Shown here: positions 47,709-58,540 of the stretch, one piece after another
How the letters are laid out: the number at the start of each line of letters is the position of its first letter
Position numbering within the stretch: the stretch's first letter is position 1
Assembly: GCA_947683625.1 (NCBI GenBank)
Contig: CANTUR010000049.1
Coordinates: 10,456,501-10,520,500, forward strand
Direction of reading: 5' to 3'
From: Mallotus nudiflorus
Taxonomy: Eukaryota; Streptophyta; Magnoliopsida; Malpighiales; Euphorbiaceae
Length of the DNA stretch: 64,000 nt
Made by a program: the position numbers and the translations under genes
The notes under the pieces: model-generated
Told to the model about the DNA's origin: nothing
The model's input: the letters and a program-made list of their open reading frames with translations, nothing else
Databases searched by the model: none

Positions 47709-49711
47709 ATCATACCTAAAATTTGACTGTCCCCAAAAAGGTCCAATGATGAAATGAACCTCCAATATGACTAAAGTATGCTCATTCATAACACCTCTAA
47801 AGTGTGCAACCTTAGAAAACCTAACTGACCCCACCATTATGAAAAATTGATCACTAAGCCATTAAGTTATTGTCATACCTTAAATTTGACTGTCCTTAAA
47901 AAGGATCGATGATGAAATGAATCCCTGAGATTACTAGAGTCTGCTTGTTCGTAACACCTCTGAAGTGTGCAACCTTAAAACACCCAATCGACCCCACTAG
48001 TGTGAAAAATTTGATCACTGGGTCATTAACTTATGCTTCAACCTTGCAAAATATGAATAATTAAAACAATGAGAGGTTTATTTTGAGAAAACTCCTCTCA
48101 AAATACTTAGCTCATCAGGTTAGTGCATATTTCGTTAGACTAGGACATAGCTTTGTGAAAAAATAGAAATTGATTTTGACAAAAAAAACTTTAAAAACAT
48201 CTCCAGAGGGCTCCAAAACCTCTAAAATCGGTCCCATAATGGTCCAACACAACCCGAGTATCAACACGTATTGCTCAGAAGTGCACATAAACACCTTTAA
48301 GTGTCATGTGCTAAAATTGAAGCTGAATTTGGCAAAACTAACTATAGAAAAGCATTTGAAAGCCCCAAAAGCCCTAGAAACCAACCCTAAAATAGCACGC
48401 ATATAACTTGAGAAGAGCACGTAGAGTGTTGAAGAGCGTATGAAAATGTGTACACTATGCGTGGTCAATCGTACTTGGCATGGTCACGTGTACTTGGAGT
48501 GGCCATGCGTAAAAATCCCTTGACACACACATGACCATGCCTATACCACCCCATTCTACATATTTTTTCCTATAAATAGACCCCTCTACACCCTATTTGG
48601 GGGGGGGGGTAGAAGCAAGTGAAGACACACACACACTGAAGAGTCAGTCCAATCGAAGGTGTGGGAAACCCTTTCCCCTATAATTTTTTTTCTCTCCCAT
48701 AGCTTTTCCTTTAGGTTATTAGATCCCTTTTTATACCAAACCCAACCTCAACTTTATTAAGCCATGCTTCAAAGGTATGCAGTCAAGCATCATTTTACTA
48801 TCATTTTGAACCTCTCGACAAGGAAAGCTTGATAATCTCTCGAAACTAGAGCTTTAAAGTTCACACAAGCTAAGTCGAGTCTAAGGACCACACAATCATT
48901 TTAGCAAGTTTACTTTACTGCACTACATTTTATTTTACTATTGCTAGCATTTTGGGATACTATTGTGCTTATATAATGAGACTGGCAATCTTGCATGCTA
49001 CGTGAATAATATATGTGTTATTATGCTCATTTTACATCATGACTCTACATCCTTTATTTCCAAAATCATGAAATCATATTGTAAATATCAATAATATAAA
49101 AAGTACATGGCCTAGAATAGAGCCATCATGCTCTCAATCCAATGATGACCTCATGCATCCTTTATATTATTATCATTCATCACTATAGCATAAATAATCA
49201 CTGCAAGCATGATCATCCTATCATTCATAAAATAAGCTATGTAAATGATAGTGTTATCCTTGCAGATCAATCATATTAGATTTACTTTTCCACAATCCTT
49301 TTTTTCTTTTCATATGTACTTTATCAGGAAAGCGATGTAATAAAATTCTTAACTTTATTACCCTATATTTTTTAATGTACTGTGTGAATGCTATATAAAC
49401 TATCATCATTGAAACTAAGGTGTTATAGTAGCTATACATCGAATATCGTAAAATAGGAAATAATCAAAAAGTAGATGTAATCTCCCAACCTCAAAAATCT
49501 TTGCTGGGGACAATACTCGCTGAGTGATCTAATGTTGTCCCTTTATTTTCTCGATTTTCCAAAAATTGGGTGGCGACTCTACAAAATCAAAAGTGTCTTA
49601 TCTCCTTGAGACCAATCACTCGTCCTTATTCAATAAAGTTTCCATGTCCCTTGGAAACGAAAACATCAACAAAGATAAAAATAAAAAAAAAGCATCCCCA
49701 AATCACTCACA
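47709..49711 (+). mobile_element. Family I LTR, between D's polypurine tract and a PBS
   Basis: Starts TATCATACCTAAAATTTGAC (a TG changed to TA) and ends AATCACTCACA. The first 162 bp are tandemly duplicated (47709-47870, 47871-48031); C's LTR has one copy. TATA box 48571-48580. The LTR has PPT on its left and PBS on its right, so it serves D as 3' LTR and would be the 5' LTR of a further element whose leader continues to 50130. Confidence 0.75.
48571..48580 (+). promoter_or_regulatory. TATA box of family I LTR
   Basis: TATAAATAGA, a near-consensus plant TATA box. A run of 11 G (48599-48609) lies 20-30 bp downstream, at about the expected transcription start. GC-rich GGTCACGTG and GGCCATGCG motifs lie 55-95 bp upstream. 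Confidence 0.65.
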
Positions 49712-49712
49712 A

Positions 49713-49731
49713 TGGCGACTCCACTGGGGAC
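49713..49731 (+). other. Primer-binding site after the D LTR
   Basis: TGGCGACTCCACTGGGGAC, identical to C's site, two bases after the LTR end. Confidence 0.7.
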
Positions 49732-50130
49732 TTCTAAGTAAGAGGGATCAACTAAAAAATGACTATTTCTCATTATTCAATACTTGATCATATAGAGCCC
49801 CTGACCACTGCATTTGCACTACACATCACACGTGCACTACTTATCCCTACAGGTCTCGATAATACTAAATGACATCGCCACTATAGTTCCACTTGAGTCA
49901 CGGGGCAATGAAGATGTGGTATTATCATATTTAGTCTTTACTCATGCATTCACTTAACTCATTTGACCAAAATCTGTAACCCAAGTCCTTAAGAGGGGCG
50001 ATCGAGTTATCAAAAGAATGCTAGTCTCACTATCTGAAGTCTGTAACCTTAGTCATATGGGGGCATTCTCACTAAAGGAACCCTTAGCCTTTCACCTTGA
50101 CTCAGCTTATGTAGATAAACCAGTAGTAAC
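49732..50130 (+). other. Leader of a further family I element
   Basis: Homologous to C leader 38071-37680 (AGTAAGAGGGATCAACT, GGAACCCTTAGCCTTTCACC, GTAGATAAACCAGTAG). It is cut at 50130 by insertion of element E. Confidence 0.65.
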
Positions 50131-52225
50131 TGTAGACGGCGGGGTTTAGTGCACGTCCAAGATTTTAGCAACCACAATATTGTTTAGGCTCAGGGCCTTA
50201 GAGAACACACTAACCACTGTCACAAAGACATGGCATGGAGATAAGGAGTTACCACCTAGGGTAATAACTAGGAAAATTTGATTGGTGGTACTTAATTCTC
50301 TAAAAGAAAATTAGCACCACAACCAAGAGATTCTAGATATGGAATACTAACTTCTCTTAGTCTCGTGTTCATTTAGAATAATTTTATAAATGATTATTTC
50401 ATCCTCTAATTACATGTAATTTTATTAAACCCTAATTAACATCCATCTACCCAAAAAGGCAACAAGTCAATAAAAATACAAGTAAAAAATGCACTCAAAA
50501 TCATGTTGTCCCTAAGTCTAAACTATGTTAGTTTTATTAAAAAGTTAGCTAAATCTACATTTTATTTACAAGTGAAAAAAATAAAAGTGGGCCTACATTT
50601 TATTAATTTATGAGCCTAAATTTATTTTTTAGTCTTTCTAATATATGGGCTTAAGTCTATTCAATTTTAAAGAAAAATTAAATTAGTGGGCCTAAGTCTA
50701 ACTTAGTTTGATTTTAAGTTAAGTATGGACCTAAGTCTATTTATTTTGAAAGAAATACAATTAAGTGGGTTGAGCTAAGTCTAGACAAGTTTTAATTAAC
50801 TAAGTGGGCCTAAAATCTAATTAACCTAATGGGCCTAAATTCATTTTAATTATAAAAAAACCTAAATCATTTTTTGAAGCCTATTTATTAAGCGGGTTAG
50901 ACCTAAATGTGGGCTTGGGGCCCAAAAGGATAAAAACATAAAAAAAACAAGCCCAAAACAAATAAAACACAAAAAAAAGGATAAAATAAACATTACAGTG
51001 ATTTTCTAAAAAAAACCCTAAATTAATTACATGCAAACCCTAATTTAAGCTATTAGCACCATTGATTTTAATTGATTTTTACCCAATTGAACCTAATTAC
51101 TAATCAATTTTAAAGTACAGAAAATTAAAAATTTCACTATTCCTACTACTGTGGCTATTACAAACTATGTACAAAATTAAGATTAAATAATTATACACCC
51201 AAAAATTAAAATAACTACACAGAACAACAAAAATAATAAATAATAAATAAAAAATCCAAAATCCTACTTGGAAATAATATAGATTCTCCTATGGCATTCC
51301 ATGGACCTTCTACTCAATTTAAATATAGGCAGTATCCTCCTCACTCCACATGCACATAACAAAAAAAACAAGTAATCATATTAGTAGTGAAATTAAACAA
51401 AAAAAGAGAATAACATAATAAAAAAATCATAAAAAAATAGAAAGAATAAAAATGACATAGAAAAAAAAAACACTGATGATTTAGATGTTGTACAAATGCC
51501 CCTTTTTGGCCCCTCAGATTAGGATTTTCATCGTTGAAATTGAATTGTTTGTTGATTCTGGACTGGGACTTGATTGCTTTTAAAGACACTGGCAGTACCT
51601 AAAATTGGGGTTTCTTTTGGAAGACCAGGGTGTGTACGAGGTATTCTTTACATCTATATTTTAGGGCTTTTGCATTTTTTTTCTCTTTGTAAAAACTCTC
51701 CAGAAAAAAATCCTCTGCCAAAAATTCTCCTCCTTACGTATGTATGTAGACTTTGCTTTTAAATGCAGAGTCTATGCATACTGAACTTCCTCCAAAGGAG
51801 GAACAGATCTATCTAATCAGATAGCGTTTTTTTTTCTTTGATTTTGAAAAACCTTATGCGTTTAAACAACCTTATCAAATAATTTTAAAGATAAAATTTG
51901 AATTTTCAACCAATCAAAACACTAAAAAATTAATAAAAATATACGAAAAAAATAAACTTTTATGACTCAAAATTATGTAATGTCGACCGACATTGTGCAA
52001 TGCCGATCAACATTAAATAATGCCGGTCAGCATTAAATCCCAACTCTTTTTTTAATTACCAAAAGGCCCTTGAAAAATGAACTCATTTGCAATCAAACCC
52101 TAAAAAATGTTGCAATTTAGTCCTTAAAGTCTAGAAAATTGACAACTTCAATTTTTGAATGAATTTCATCATAGGGGCCTACGTCACAATTGTGCAAAAT
52201 TGCATCCCAAAATTGGGTGCTTACA
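50131..52225 (-). mobile_element. 3' LTR of element E (Tat-like family II)
   Basis: Ends TGTAGACGGCGGGGTTTAGTG and CCCAAAATTGGGTGCTTACA. Matches 29611-31811 in the same orientation (GAGAACACACTAACCA, AAAGACATGGCATG). The flanking polypurine tract at 52226-52238 and the internal sequence to its right set the orientation as minus. Inserted in the leader of the family I element; the distal target duplication is outside the window. Confidence 0.8.
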
Positions 52226-52238
52226 ATTGCCCCCCTTT
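52226..52238 (-). other. Polypurine tract of element E
   Basis: Minus strand AAAGGGGGGCAAT immediately before TGTAAGCACCC; the counterpart of 451-463. Confidence 0.7.
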
Positions 52239-52369
52239 ATCACTGTTTGCTTGACAAATTGCAGCAAAGCAATAGAAGCGCACAATTTCGAAAGAAAGAA
52301 ATCAGGACACTCGATTTATCCTAAGTGATGGATTGATGCTCAAATTATTAAGCAAGGTGTAGTGTTTGA

Positions 52370-52885
52370 TAAGTTGCACTATACTTCCCTTAGAACGTCT
52401 AGTGGACTTTGTGCAAATGAGCTTCGCTATATTCCCTATGGGACTTTTAGCGATGATAAGTTGAAAACTTATTATAGTTCTTATAGAACATCTAGCAATG
52501 ATGAATTTCATTATATTCCCTGTGGGACGTCTAATGATGCACACTATATTCTATGTGGGATGTTTAGTGTAGATGAATTGAATTTCATTATATTCCCTAT
52601 GGGATGTCTAACGATGCACACTATATTCCCTATGGGACATCTGGTGTAGATGAATTGAATTTTGTTATATTCCCTGTGGGATGTCTAACAATGCACACTA
52701 TATTCCCTGTAGGACGTCTAGTGTAGATGAATTGAATTTATTTATATTCCCTGTAGGATGTCTAACGATGCACACTATATTCCCTGTGGGATGTCTAGTG
52801 TAATTGAATTTAATTTCATTATATTCCTTGTGGGATGTCTAATGATGCACACTATTTTCCCTGTGGGACATCTAGTTTAATTAAA
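52370..52885 (-). repeat. Tandem array E1: TTCCC-GGGA hairpin repeats
   Basis: From 52500 the period is about 77 bp (TTCCCTATGGGATGTCTAAC plus a second half with GATGCACACTATATTCCC). Each unit holds two TCCC-tnt-GGGA hairpins. 52375-52500 has diverged units, including GTTCTtatAGAAC near 52479. Core strings recall the TATATTCC-GGAACTATAG motif of A's repeats (1-290). Confidence 0.75.
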
Positions 52886-52892
52886 TTAAAAA

Positions 52893-53355
52893 AATTACAT
52901 CATACTCAGTGTATGATCCCGATTATATTCGATCGTATAATCAATTAATGATACATTACACTCGGTCATATAATGCCGACTACACTCGGTTGTATAGTCT
53001 TGAATTGAAAAATTACATCATACTCGGTTGTATGATGCTGATTATACTCAGTCGTATAATCGATTAAGGATACATTGCACTCGGTCGTACAATGCCGACT
53101 ACACTCGGTCGTATAGTTTGTTTTGAAAAGAGGCATCACATTTTGTTGTGTGATGTTGATTATAATTGATCATATAATCGATTGAAGATACATTGCACTC
53201 AGTCATATAATGCCGACTACACTCGGTCGTATAGTCTTGAATTGAAAAAATTACATCATACTCGATCGTATGATGCTAATTATGCTCGGTCGTATAATCG
53301 ATTGAGGATATATTGCACTCAGTCGTACAATGCTGACTCCACTCAATCGTATAGT
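52893..53355 (-). repeat. Tandem array E2: four 119-bp units, each with four hairpins sharing one loop
   Basis: Units start near 52895, 53012, 53131 and 53250. Within a unit the hairpins are CATCATAC/GTATGATG, GATTATAC/GTATAATC, CATTGCAC/GTACAATG and GACTACAC/GTATAGTC, with a TCGGTC-type loop. Unit 3 has CATCACAT/GTGTGATG, a paired change of the first stem. An open frame through the array merges with the PMD exon but is repeat translation. Confidence 0.85.
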
Positions 53356-53359
53356 CTGA

Positions 53360-55252
53360 TTTGGGCTTCCAAATTTAGGTATTTCATTGTTACACTTCTG
53401 ACTACTCAAGGCCAATCTAACCATTATTCTTTATTTGCTTTGATCAACCGATGGATGGATACTACCCACACTTTTCATACTTGTGTGGGTGAGCTGACAA
53501 TTTCACCTATGTATTTCTCTACTATCACAGGGATTGCCTTTAGAGGATCCTCAGTTCCATTTGAGATCAGCTATTGTAGTCTTCTAGAGCATGCACGGAG
53601 TTAGTACGTGTGAGATTTAATCGGGTTCGGCCTAGCATGGAAGAATTGAAAGAACGTTCTTCTTTCATCATTAATTGAGGGATTCAGATGCCTTCCTACT
53701 TTGACTCCTCGTTAGATTAGTCATAAGGCAAGGTGTTTCTTCTTGATATTATTAGGCACGACCCTCTTTTATGAGACCGGTCATGAGGTCAGTATCGCTT
53801 TATTGGGTCCTCTTCATGACTTGGACCGAGTTGCCACATTAGATTGGGGATCTGATGCACTTACTTATATTTATTACAAATTAGACACTATCTATGGAGG
53901 TGTTGTCATGATGTGTGGCTTTTGGCATGTCTTGCATGTATGCTTTATTTCATTTGATCTCTATAGTTTTGCTCTTCTTTTCCTATTATGATATGTTCTT
54001 TTTTTCAAGATTTAGAGCATGGAGATTAGGCTGATTCAAGGCTTTAATGCTATCAGTTCTCATAGGACCTTTCCTCTGATGATGAGATGGGGTTGCCTTG
54101 CTAGTGATAGGAACACTTTGTAGATGTACCATGATCAGTTGAACACTATCGAGTGGCACCTGGTAAGGAAAAATAAAATCATTAGTATGCTACAGTTTAA
54201 TAGAAATTAGACTTAATTTACATAAACTGCAGATAAACTCTTATTAGTTGGAGGGTGCTGAGGATAGCCAGCGATATGATTTCATGGCGGCTGCAGCTCG
54301 CTTGGAGCCTATGAGGATCCTACTTTCTAGTTATGGCTGTCTGATGTGGTATCTAGGGGAGAGAATATATCACTGGTCTTTCAGCCCTTCTCGACATCAC
54401 ATTCCATATGATGTCCCTTCCTCTATGCTCCGCAACTTGCATCTTACAAGTTCAGAGCTACGGGATGCACTACAGGGATATGCTGCCTCAGATTTTCTTG
54501 AGCATTCTCAACATTATCAATAGTTTATCCATGAGAGCCTCCTGGAGCATGTTCCCATTGATGATGATGAGGTCATTTCACATTATTTTAACTTTTGTAT
54601 CTAGAACCTATGACTCACTCCTTCTCTTTATAGTTTAAGGAGGTTTGCTCTCCTGTTGATGCAGATGAGGAGACTAAGATTGATCTAGAGACTAAGATTG
54701 CTCCAGAGATTGAGATCCTTGAGCCTAGACCTAGTCCTGGTCATCATGCTCAGCACGTTGGGTCTAGTTGTAATGGGGACTTTATCGGTGCTATGCTTGG
54801 TGATGTCTCTCTTCTAGACAAGTCTATGTTCTACTGGGCTCCCATTGTTCAGGCTCCAGTTGAGCAATAGATACAGTTTGGTGATGCTCAGCTTCCTAGC
54901 TTTTATCCACCAGATGCTTCTCATGTGAGTCTGTTTGCTTTATTTCTTGTATGTATCTCATCTCAAAGATTATTTATGATGCAAGTTATTGACAGTTAGT
55001 AGGTAAGCACCCTCATTGAGACAATACAAATGTATGCATGTTATGCATGTAATGCATATGATATGGTGTTTTCTGTGTATGCAGAGCTATTCTAGCAGTC
55101 TAGAGTGGGAGAATGAGATGCTTCATCGGCAGCTTGTAGACTTGGGCTTTGATCTGTATAGTGCTGGGACTTCATTTGCTAGATCTCCAGACACTCATCA
55201 TCATGATGACCTTACCAGAGGATGGAGCCCATGGCTTGATACCAGAGCATGA
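53360..55252 (+). pseudogene. Plant mobile domain gene, antisense inside element E
   Basis: Exons: about 53360-53937, 54010-54162, 54233-54571, 54634-54924, 55085-55252; lengths of the last four (153, 339, 291, 168) are all multiples of three and introns are 62-160 bp with GT...AG ends (GTATGC, GTAAGG, GTGAGT donors). Core: LFALINRWMDTTHTFHTCVG, MYFSTITGIAF, then ILLGTTLFYE and LHDLDRVATLDWGSDALTYI, PMD signatures. Exon 3 has SSYGCLMWYLGERIYHW, and the last exon SYSSSLEWENEMLHRQLVDL. Stops include four in the first exon. Exon 1 of C and D is not found; array E2 stands in its place. Confidence 0.8.
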
Positions 55253-55397
55253 GATGAATGATTTAGAGTTTTTATATTCCTGACTTTCTGGGTGTCTGTA
55301 TCTGACTGCTCTCTATTGTACTGCTATTTTTATTCATGTACTGTCTTGAACATTGTTAGATAGAACTGAAATAGTGTTTTGCACTTTAATGGATTTT

Positions 55398-55500
55398 TTT
55401 TGCCTAAGTCTCCCTTTCGGGTTTTCAACTTAGCGAGCTTGCCCTAACTTTTGCCTAAGCCGCCCTTTCAGGTTTTCAACTTAGCGGACCCCCACTTTTT
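55398..55500 (-). repeat. Post-pol-type tandem repeat, two units
   Basis: On the minus strand: CGCTAAGTTGAAAACC(T/C)GAAAGGG then cggcttaggcaaaa, twice, spaced about 50 bp. The same repeat follows pol in B, C and D and occurs again in the intron at 56405-56573. Confidence 0.7.
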
Positions 55501-55730
55501 TTTAAATAACTAATTAAAAAAAGATGGCTAATGAAAATTATCTTTTTTTAATTATTATCCATTTATCTTAATCCTTTTCCAAGATAGATAATATTGGATA
55601 AATAAAAAATTAAAAGAATGGATTATCTTCCCAATTATCTATTTATCCCAATCCTTCTCAAATTCTATCACCTTATCTACATCTTTCTTTGCTAGCAGAA
55701 TCCTTTTCCCACATGAACTCATCTTCTTTC
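55501..55730. other. Spacer with direct repeat between antisense genes of E
   Basis: ATTATCCATTTATCTTAATCCTT (55552-55574) and ATTATCTATTTATCCCAATCC (55635-55655), shown in part, are two copies of a block about 80 bp apart, upstream of the DUF7745-like gene's TATA box. No gene. Confidence 0.45.
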
Positions 55731-55740
55731 CTTATATAAG
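55731..55740 (+). promoter_or_regulatory. TATA box of the DUF7745-like gene
   Basis: CTTATATAAG, 43 bp before the ATG at 55783. It is close to consensus and suggests an independent antisense promoter within element E. Confidence 0.55.
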
Positions 55741-55782
55741 ACTATTCAAGGGGCATTCTCCTTCATTCTCCATACCCTCATC

Positions 55783-57085
55783 ATGACTCAAGCATCTTTT
55801 CAAACAATGAAGAAATTTCTTAAAAGTCTCAATGGTGATGACTTGAATAAGTTTCAAGCTTTCCACATCAAATCCTTGAAATCTCTTCATCACCTGACTA
55901 TCGATAATACTCTCCTACATGTTGCTTCTACCTTCTAGGATGTCAAGGACCATGTATTCAACTTTAATGGGCAAGAGCTTTGTCAAATGATTGAAGAGTT
56001 TACTACTATTCTGGGATGCACATTAGACTCGACTGCTATGATAGCCCTTCCTGATTTGGAGATGCAATTTCCTGGTAGATTGGTTACATTCTTTGATTTT
56101 CCCCCAACTAATATTTACATTTATATGCATAACCCTGGGACCATCAATCTTTCTTCTTTGATCACCGTCTGTAGGACATGGGACAAGAACACTGCTTCTT
56201 AGACTAGAACAGTTTCTTTCTGTTTATATGCTCAATTTTTGCTAGTTTCTCACCATGATGGTGCTGATACATGCATTGTCAGTATTTTGGAACAGGTAGA
56301 GCTTGGAGCTAATCCTATGCTAGTTATCCTTGTTGAGACCCTCATTGGGCTTGACAGTTTCAAGACTCATAACTGTTTCTCAAGCTATTTACTTCTTATT
56401 TAGGTGTGCAACCAAAAATTTTATTTTTATTTTATTTTTGCCCTTATTTTTGCCTAAGCTGCCCTTTCAGGTTTTCAGCTTAGTAGGCTTGCCCTAACTT
56501 TTGCCTAAGCTGCCCTTTCTGGTTTTCAACTTAGTGGGCTTTTATTTTATTATTCTTATCTAATTTTTTTTAGACTTGGTTATAGGAAAAGCTAAGCTTG
56601 CTTAATGTACCCCTCAATCCTTTGGCTTATCAACTTCATCAGCTACAATCTCGTCCTTTGAAAATGAAGGACAAATGTTCTATGGACCAAGGGGTTGACC
56701 AGTTGATGAAGATTTCAGATGCTAAGATTACATGGGTCTGCCCTTGGTGGAGATTGAAGTTCATGAATGTTGAGCTGTATGAGCCCTATATTCCTATTCC
56801 TGGGCTACACTTGTCTACCTTTTTTACCCCTTTATGCCTTTGTCGTCAATATGGTCGCCCTCAGTTCATTGTTACTGTTCTGACTGACTTTGAAGGCTTT
56901 CCTTTGAGACAAGATTCTCTGGATAAGATTATTAGCTTGTGGCCTTGTAGAGCCCTTGAACGGAACATACATCTGGATGCAGATGTTACTACTGATGATG
57001 ATTACAAAACTTAGGTTGTTATCTAAAAAAAAAACCACCAGGATTTGCTAAGTACAAGAGAACTCAAGCTTTGTATGATGAATGA
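55783..57085 (+). pseudogene. DUF7745-like gene, two exons, antisense inside element E
   Basis: Exon 1 55783-56403 (621 bp, phase 0) starts MTQASFQTMKKFLKSLNGDD; it reads DVKDHVFNFNGQELCQMIEE, FTTILGCTLDSTAMIALPDL and FCLYAQFLLVSHHDG, resembling the N-terminal half of plant DUF7745 proteins found around transposons. The intron (GTGTGC...TTTTAG) holds the post-pol repeat. Exon 2 from 56574 reads TWLYEKLS with one stop, then KITWVCPWWRLKFMNVELYE and PGLHLSTFFTPLCLCRQYGR (family: RQFG--Q). A frameshift in an A-run near 57030 precedes GFAKYKRTQALYDE. Two stop codons elsewhere. The family assignment is from memory. Function unknown. Confidence 0.65.
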
Positions 57086-58412
57086 TGAGTATGAAAAATG
57101 AATTTTTTAAGTAGTCTTTGTCTTAGGAAAAATTCAATTTCAGTTAAGTTTATGTTTCTTTTATTCAGTTTTTATTTAGTTGGGTACTTACTACCTATCT
57201 TGTGTGTTTATTTATTTTTACGTATTAGTTGGTTTATTTTTGGTTTATTTTTATGTATTTAGGGAAGTCAAAGAACATTAAAGGAAGGTTATATGGGAGC
57301 GGTGAGCACTTGAAGCGAGCCTAAAAAGAAATGAAGATCAATATGCAGAAATGCTGAAAAAATGATGTGCATGGCCATATGCATTTTACACACGGCCATG
57401 CGACCTGGTAATTAGGAAAGTCAGAGGTGAATTTAATTGCTGACTCATGAAGGATAAGAGGGAGATTTCACATGAATATAACCCTAGGGCTAGTAATTAG
57501 GGTTTTATAAGCGAGCAACCACCAGAAACAAGAAGGGGAATTATTCTTTTTTTTTTATCATCACTTTTTTGGAGATACAATTTTTCTTAGAGCATTTTTG
57601 ACAAAACAAGGATTTTTTCTTGCTTATGTTACTTTGGAGATTGGAGAATAAAAATTGAAGAACATAAATCTTCCTATTTAACAGGGGGTTTATTCTATTC
57701 AATTATTGTTATTTGCTCTTAATTTTAATTCAATGATGATGTCTATTTTCTATTATTATTCCTCTTTATTTCTTAAAATTAACATGAGTAGCTAAATTCT
57801 TAGTTAGGGTTCTTATTGCTATTCAACCATAGGCTAATCACAATTAAACCTAAGCCATTAATCTAGATCCTTTGGTTATCGTTGAACTTAATGTCTTCTT
57901 AGGATTGATCACCCTTTGATTGAATATACACAATAAAACTTGATGGAGAGATGGGTTGTATTAGATTTAAACAATAACCTGTTAGATGCTTTCTTAGTTG
58001 AGAAACACTTAAGCAACTAATATTGGTTAAGGGTTGGTGCTTTTAACCAAATTCTTAGTAGGCAAGAGCTTTAAATCTAAGAATGTCAATTTAATTGGTT
58101 AATCATAGGGTTGTCTTAAGAGGAAAGCCTATGATTTTAGGGAAACCCTTAAATTGGATTAAGGTTAGGTATGGTTTAGCAGTAAATTGATTTTAAATAA
58201 AGGTTGAATTAGTAATAAGAACCCTAGCTCTCTAAAGTGGTTGTTATGTCATTGTGATTTTTTTGTGTTTATCTTAGTTTAATTAAAAATACCCTTTTTC
58301 ATTGTTTAAACAAACAAACACAACTAGTATCACTATAATCAATTTGCAATCTCTGTGGGATCGATATTTAATTACTACTTGCACGAATCTGTATACTTGC
58401 GGAAACCCATCA
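57083..58412 (+). mobile_element. 5' LTR of an Athila-type element
   Basis: The right edge is firm: GGAAACCCATCA at 58401-58412 is followed by a tRNA-Asp-type PBS. The left edge is inferred from the short inverted end TGATGAG (57083) versus CCCATCA. U3 has GC-rich GTGCATGGCCATATGCA and CACGGCCATGCGACC, common in Athila LTRs. A TATA-like TTTTATAAG lies near 57511. The 3' LTR is beyond the window, so the start cannot be confirmed. Confidence 0.6.
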
Positions 58413-58418
58413 AGTTTT

Positions 58419-58436
58419 TGGTGCTATTGCTATGGA
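58419..58436 (+). other. Athila primer-binding site (tRNA-Asp type, decayed)
   Basis: TGGTGCTATTGCTATGGA matches 12 of 18 bases of TGGCGCCGTTGCCGGGGA, the complement of the 3' end of plant tRNA-Asp used by Athila. Most changes are C to T or G to A. Confidence 0.7.
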
Positions 58437-58540
58437 TTTCCAAATTGATATTGTTTAGAATTTTGTGTTGTTTGATTTAAATGTTATTTTTTTACTTTTT
58501 TTTTGTTATTTTTTGGTTTTACATGAACTCTTGTTATTGC

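Noticed and set aside
52370..53355. Regular repeats reminiscent of a CRISPR array
   Set aside because: Units of 77 and 119 bp are themselves repeated without unique spacers, lie in a plant retrotransposon next to a polypurine tract, and no cas gene exists in the window.
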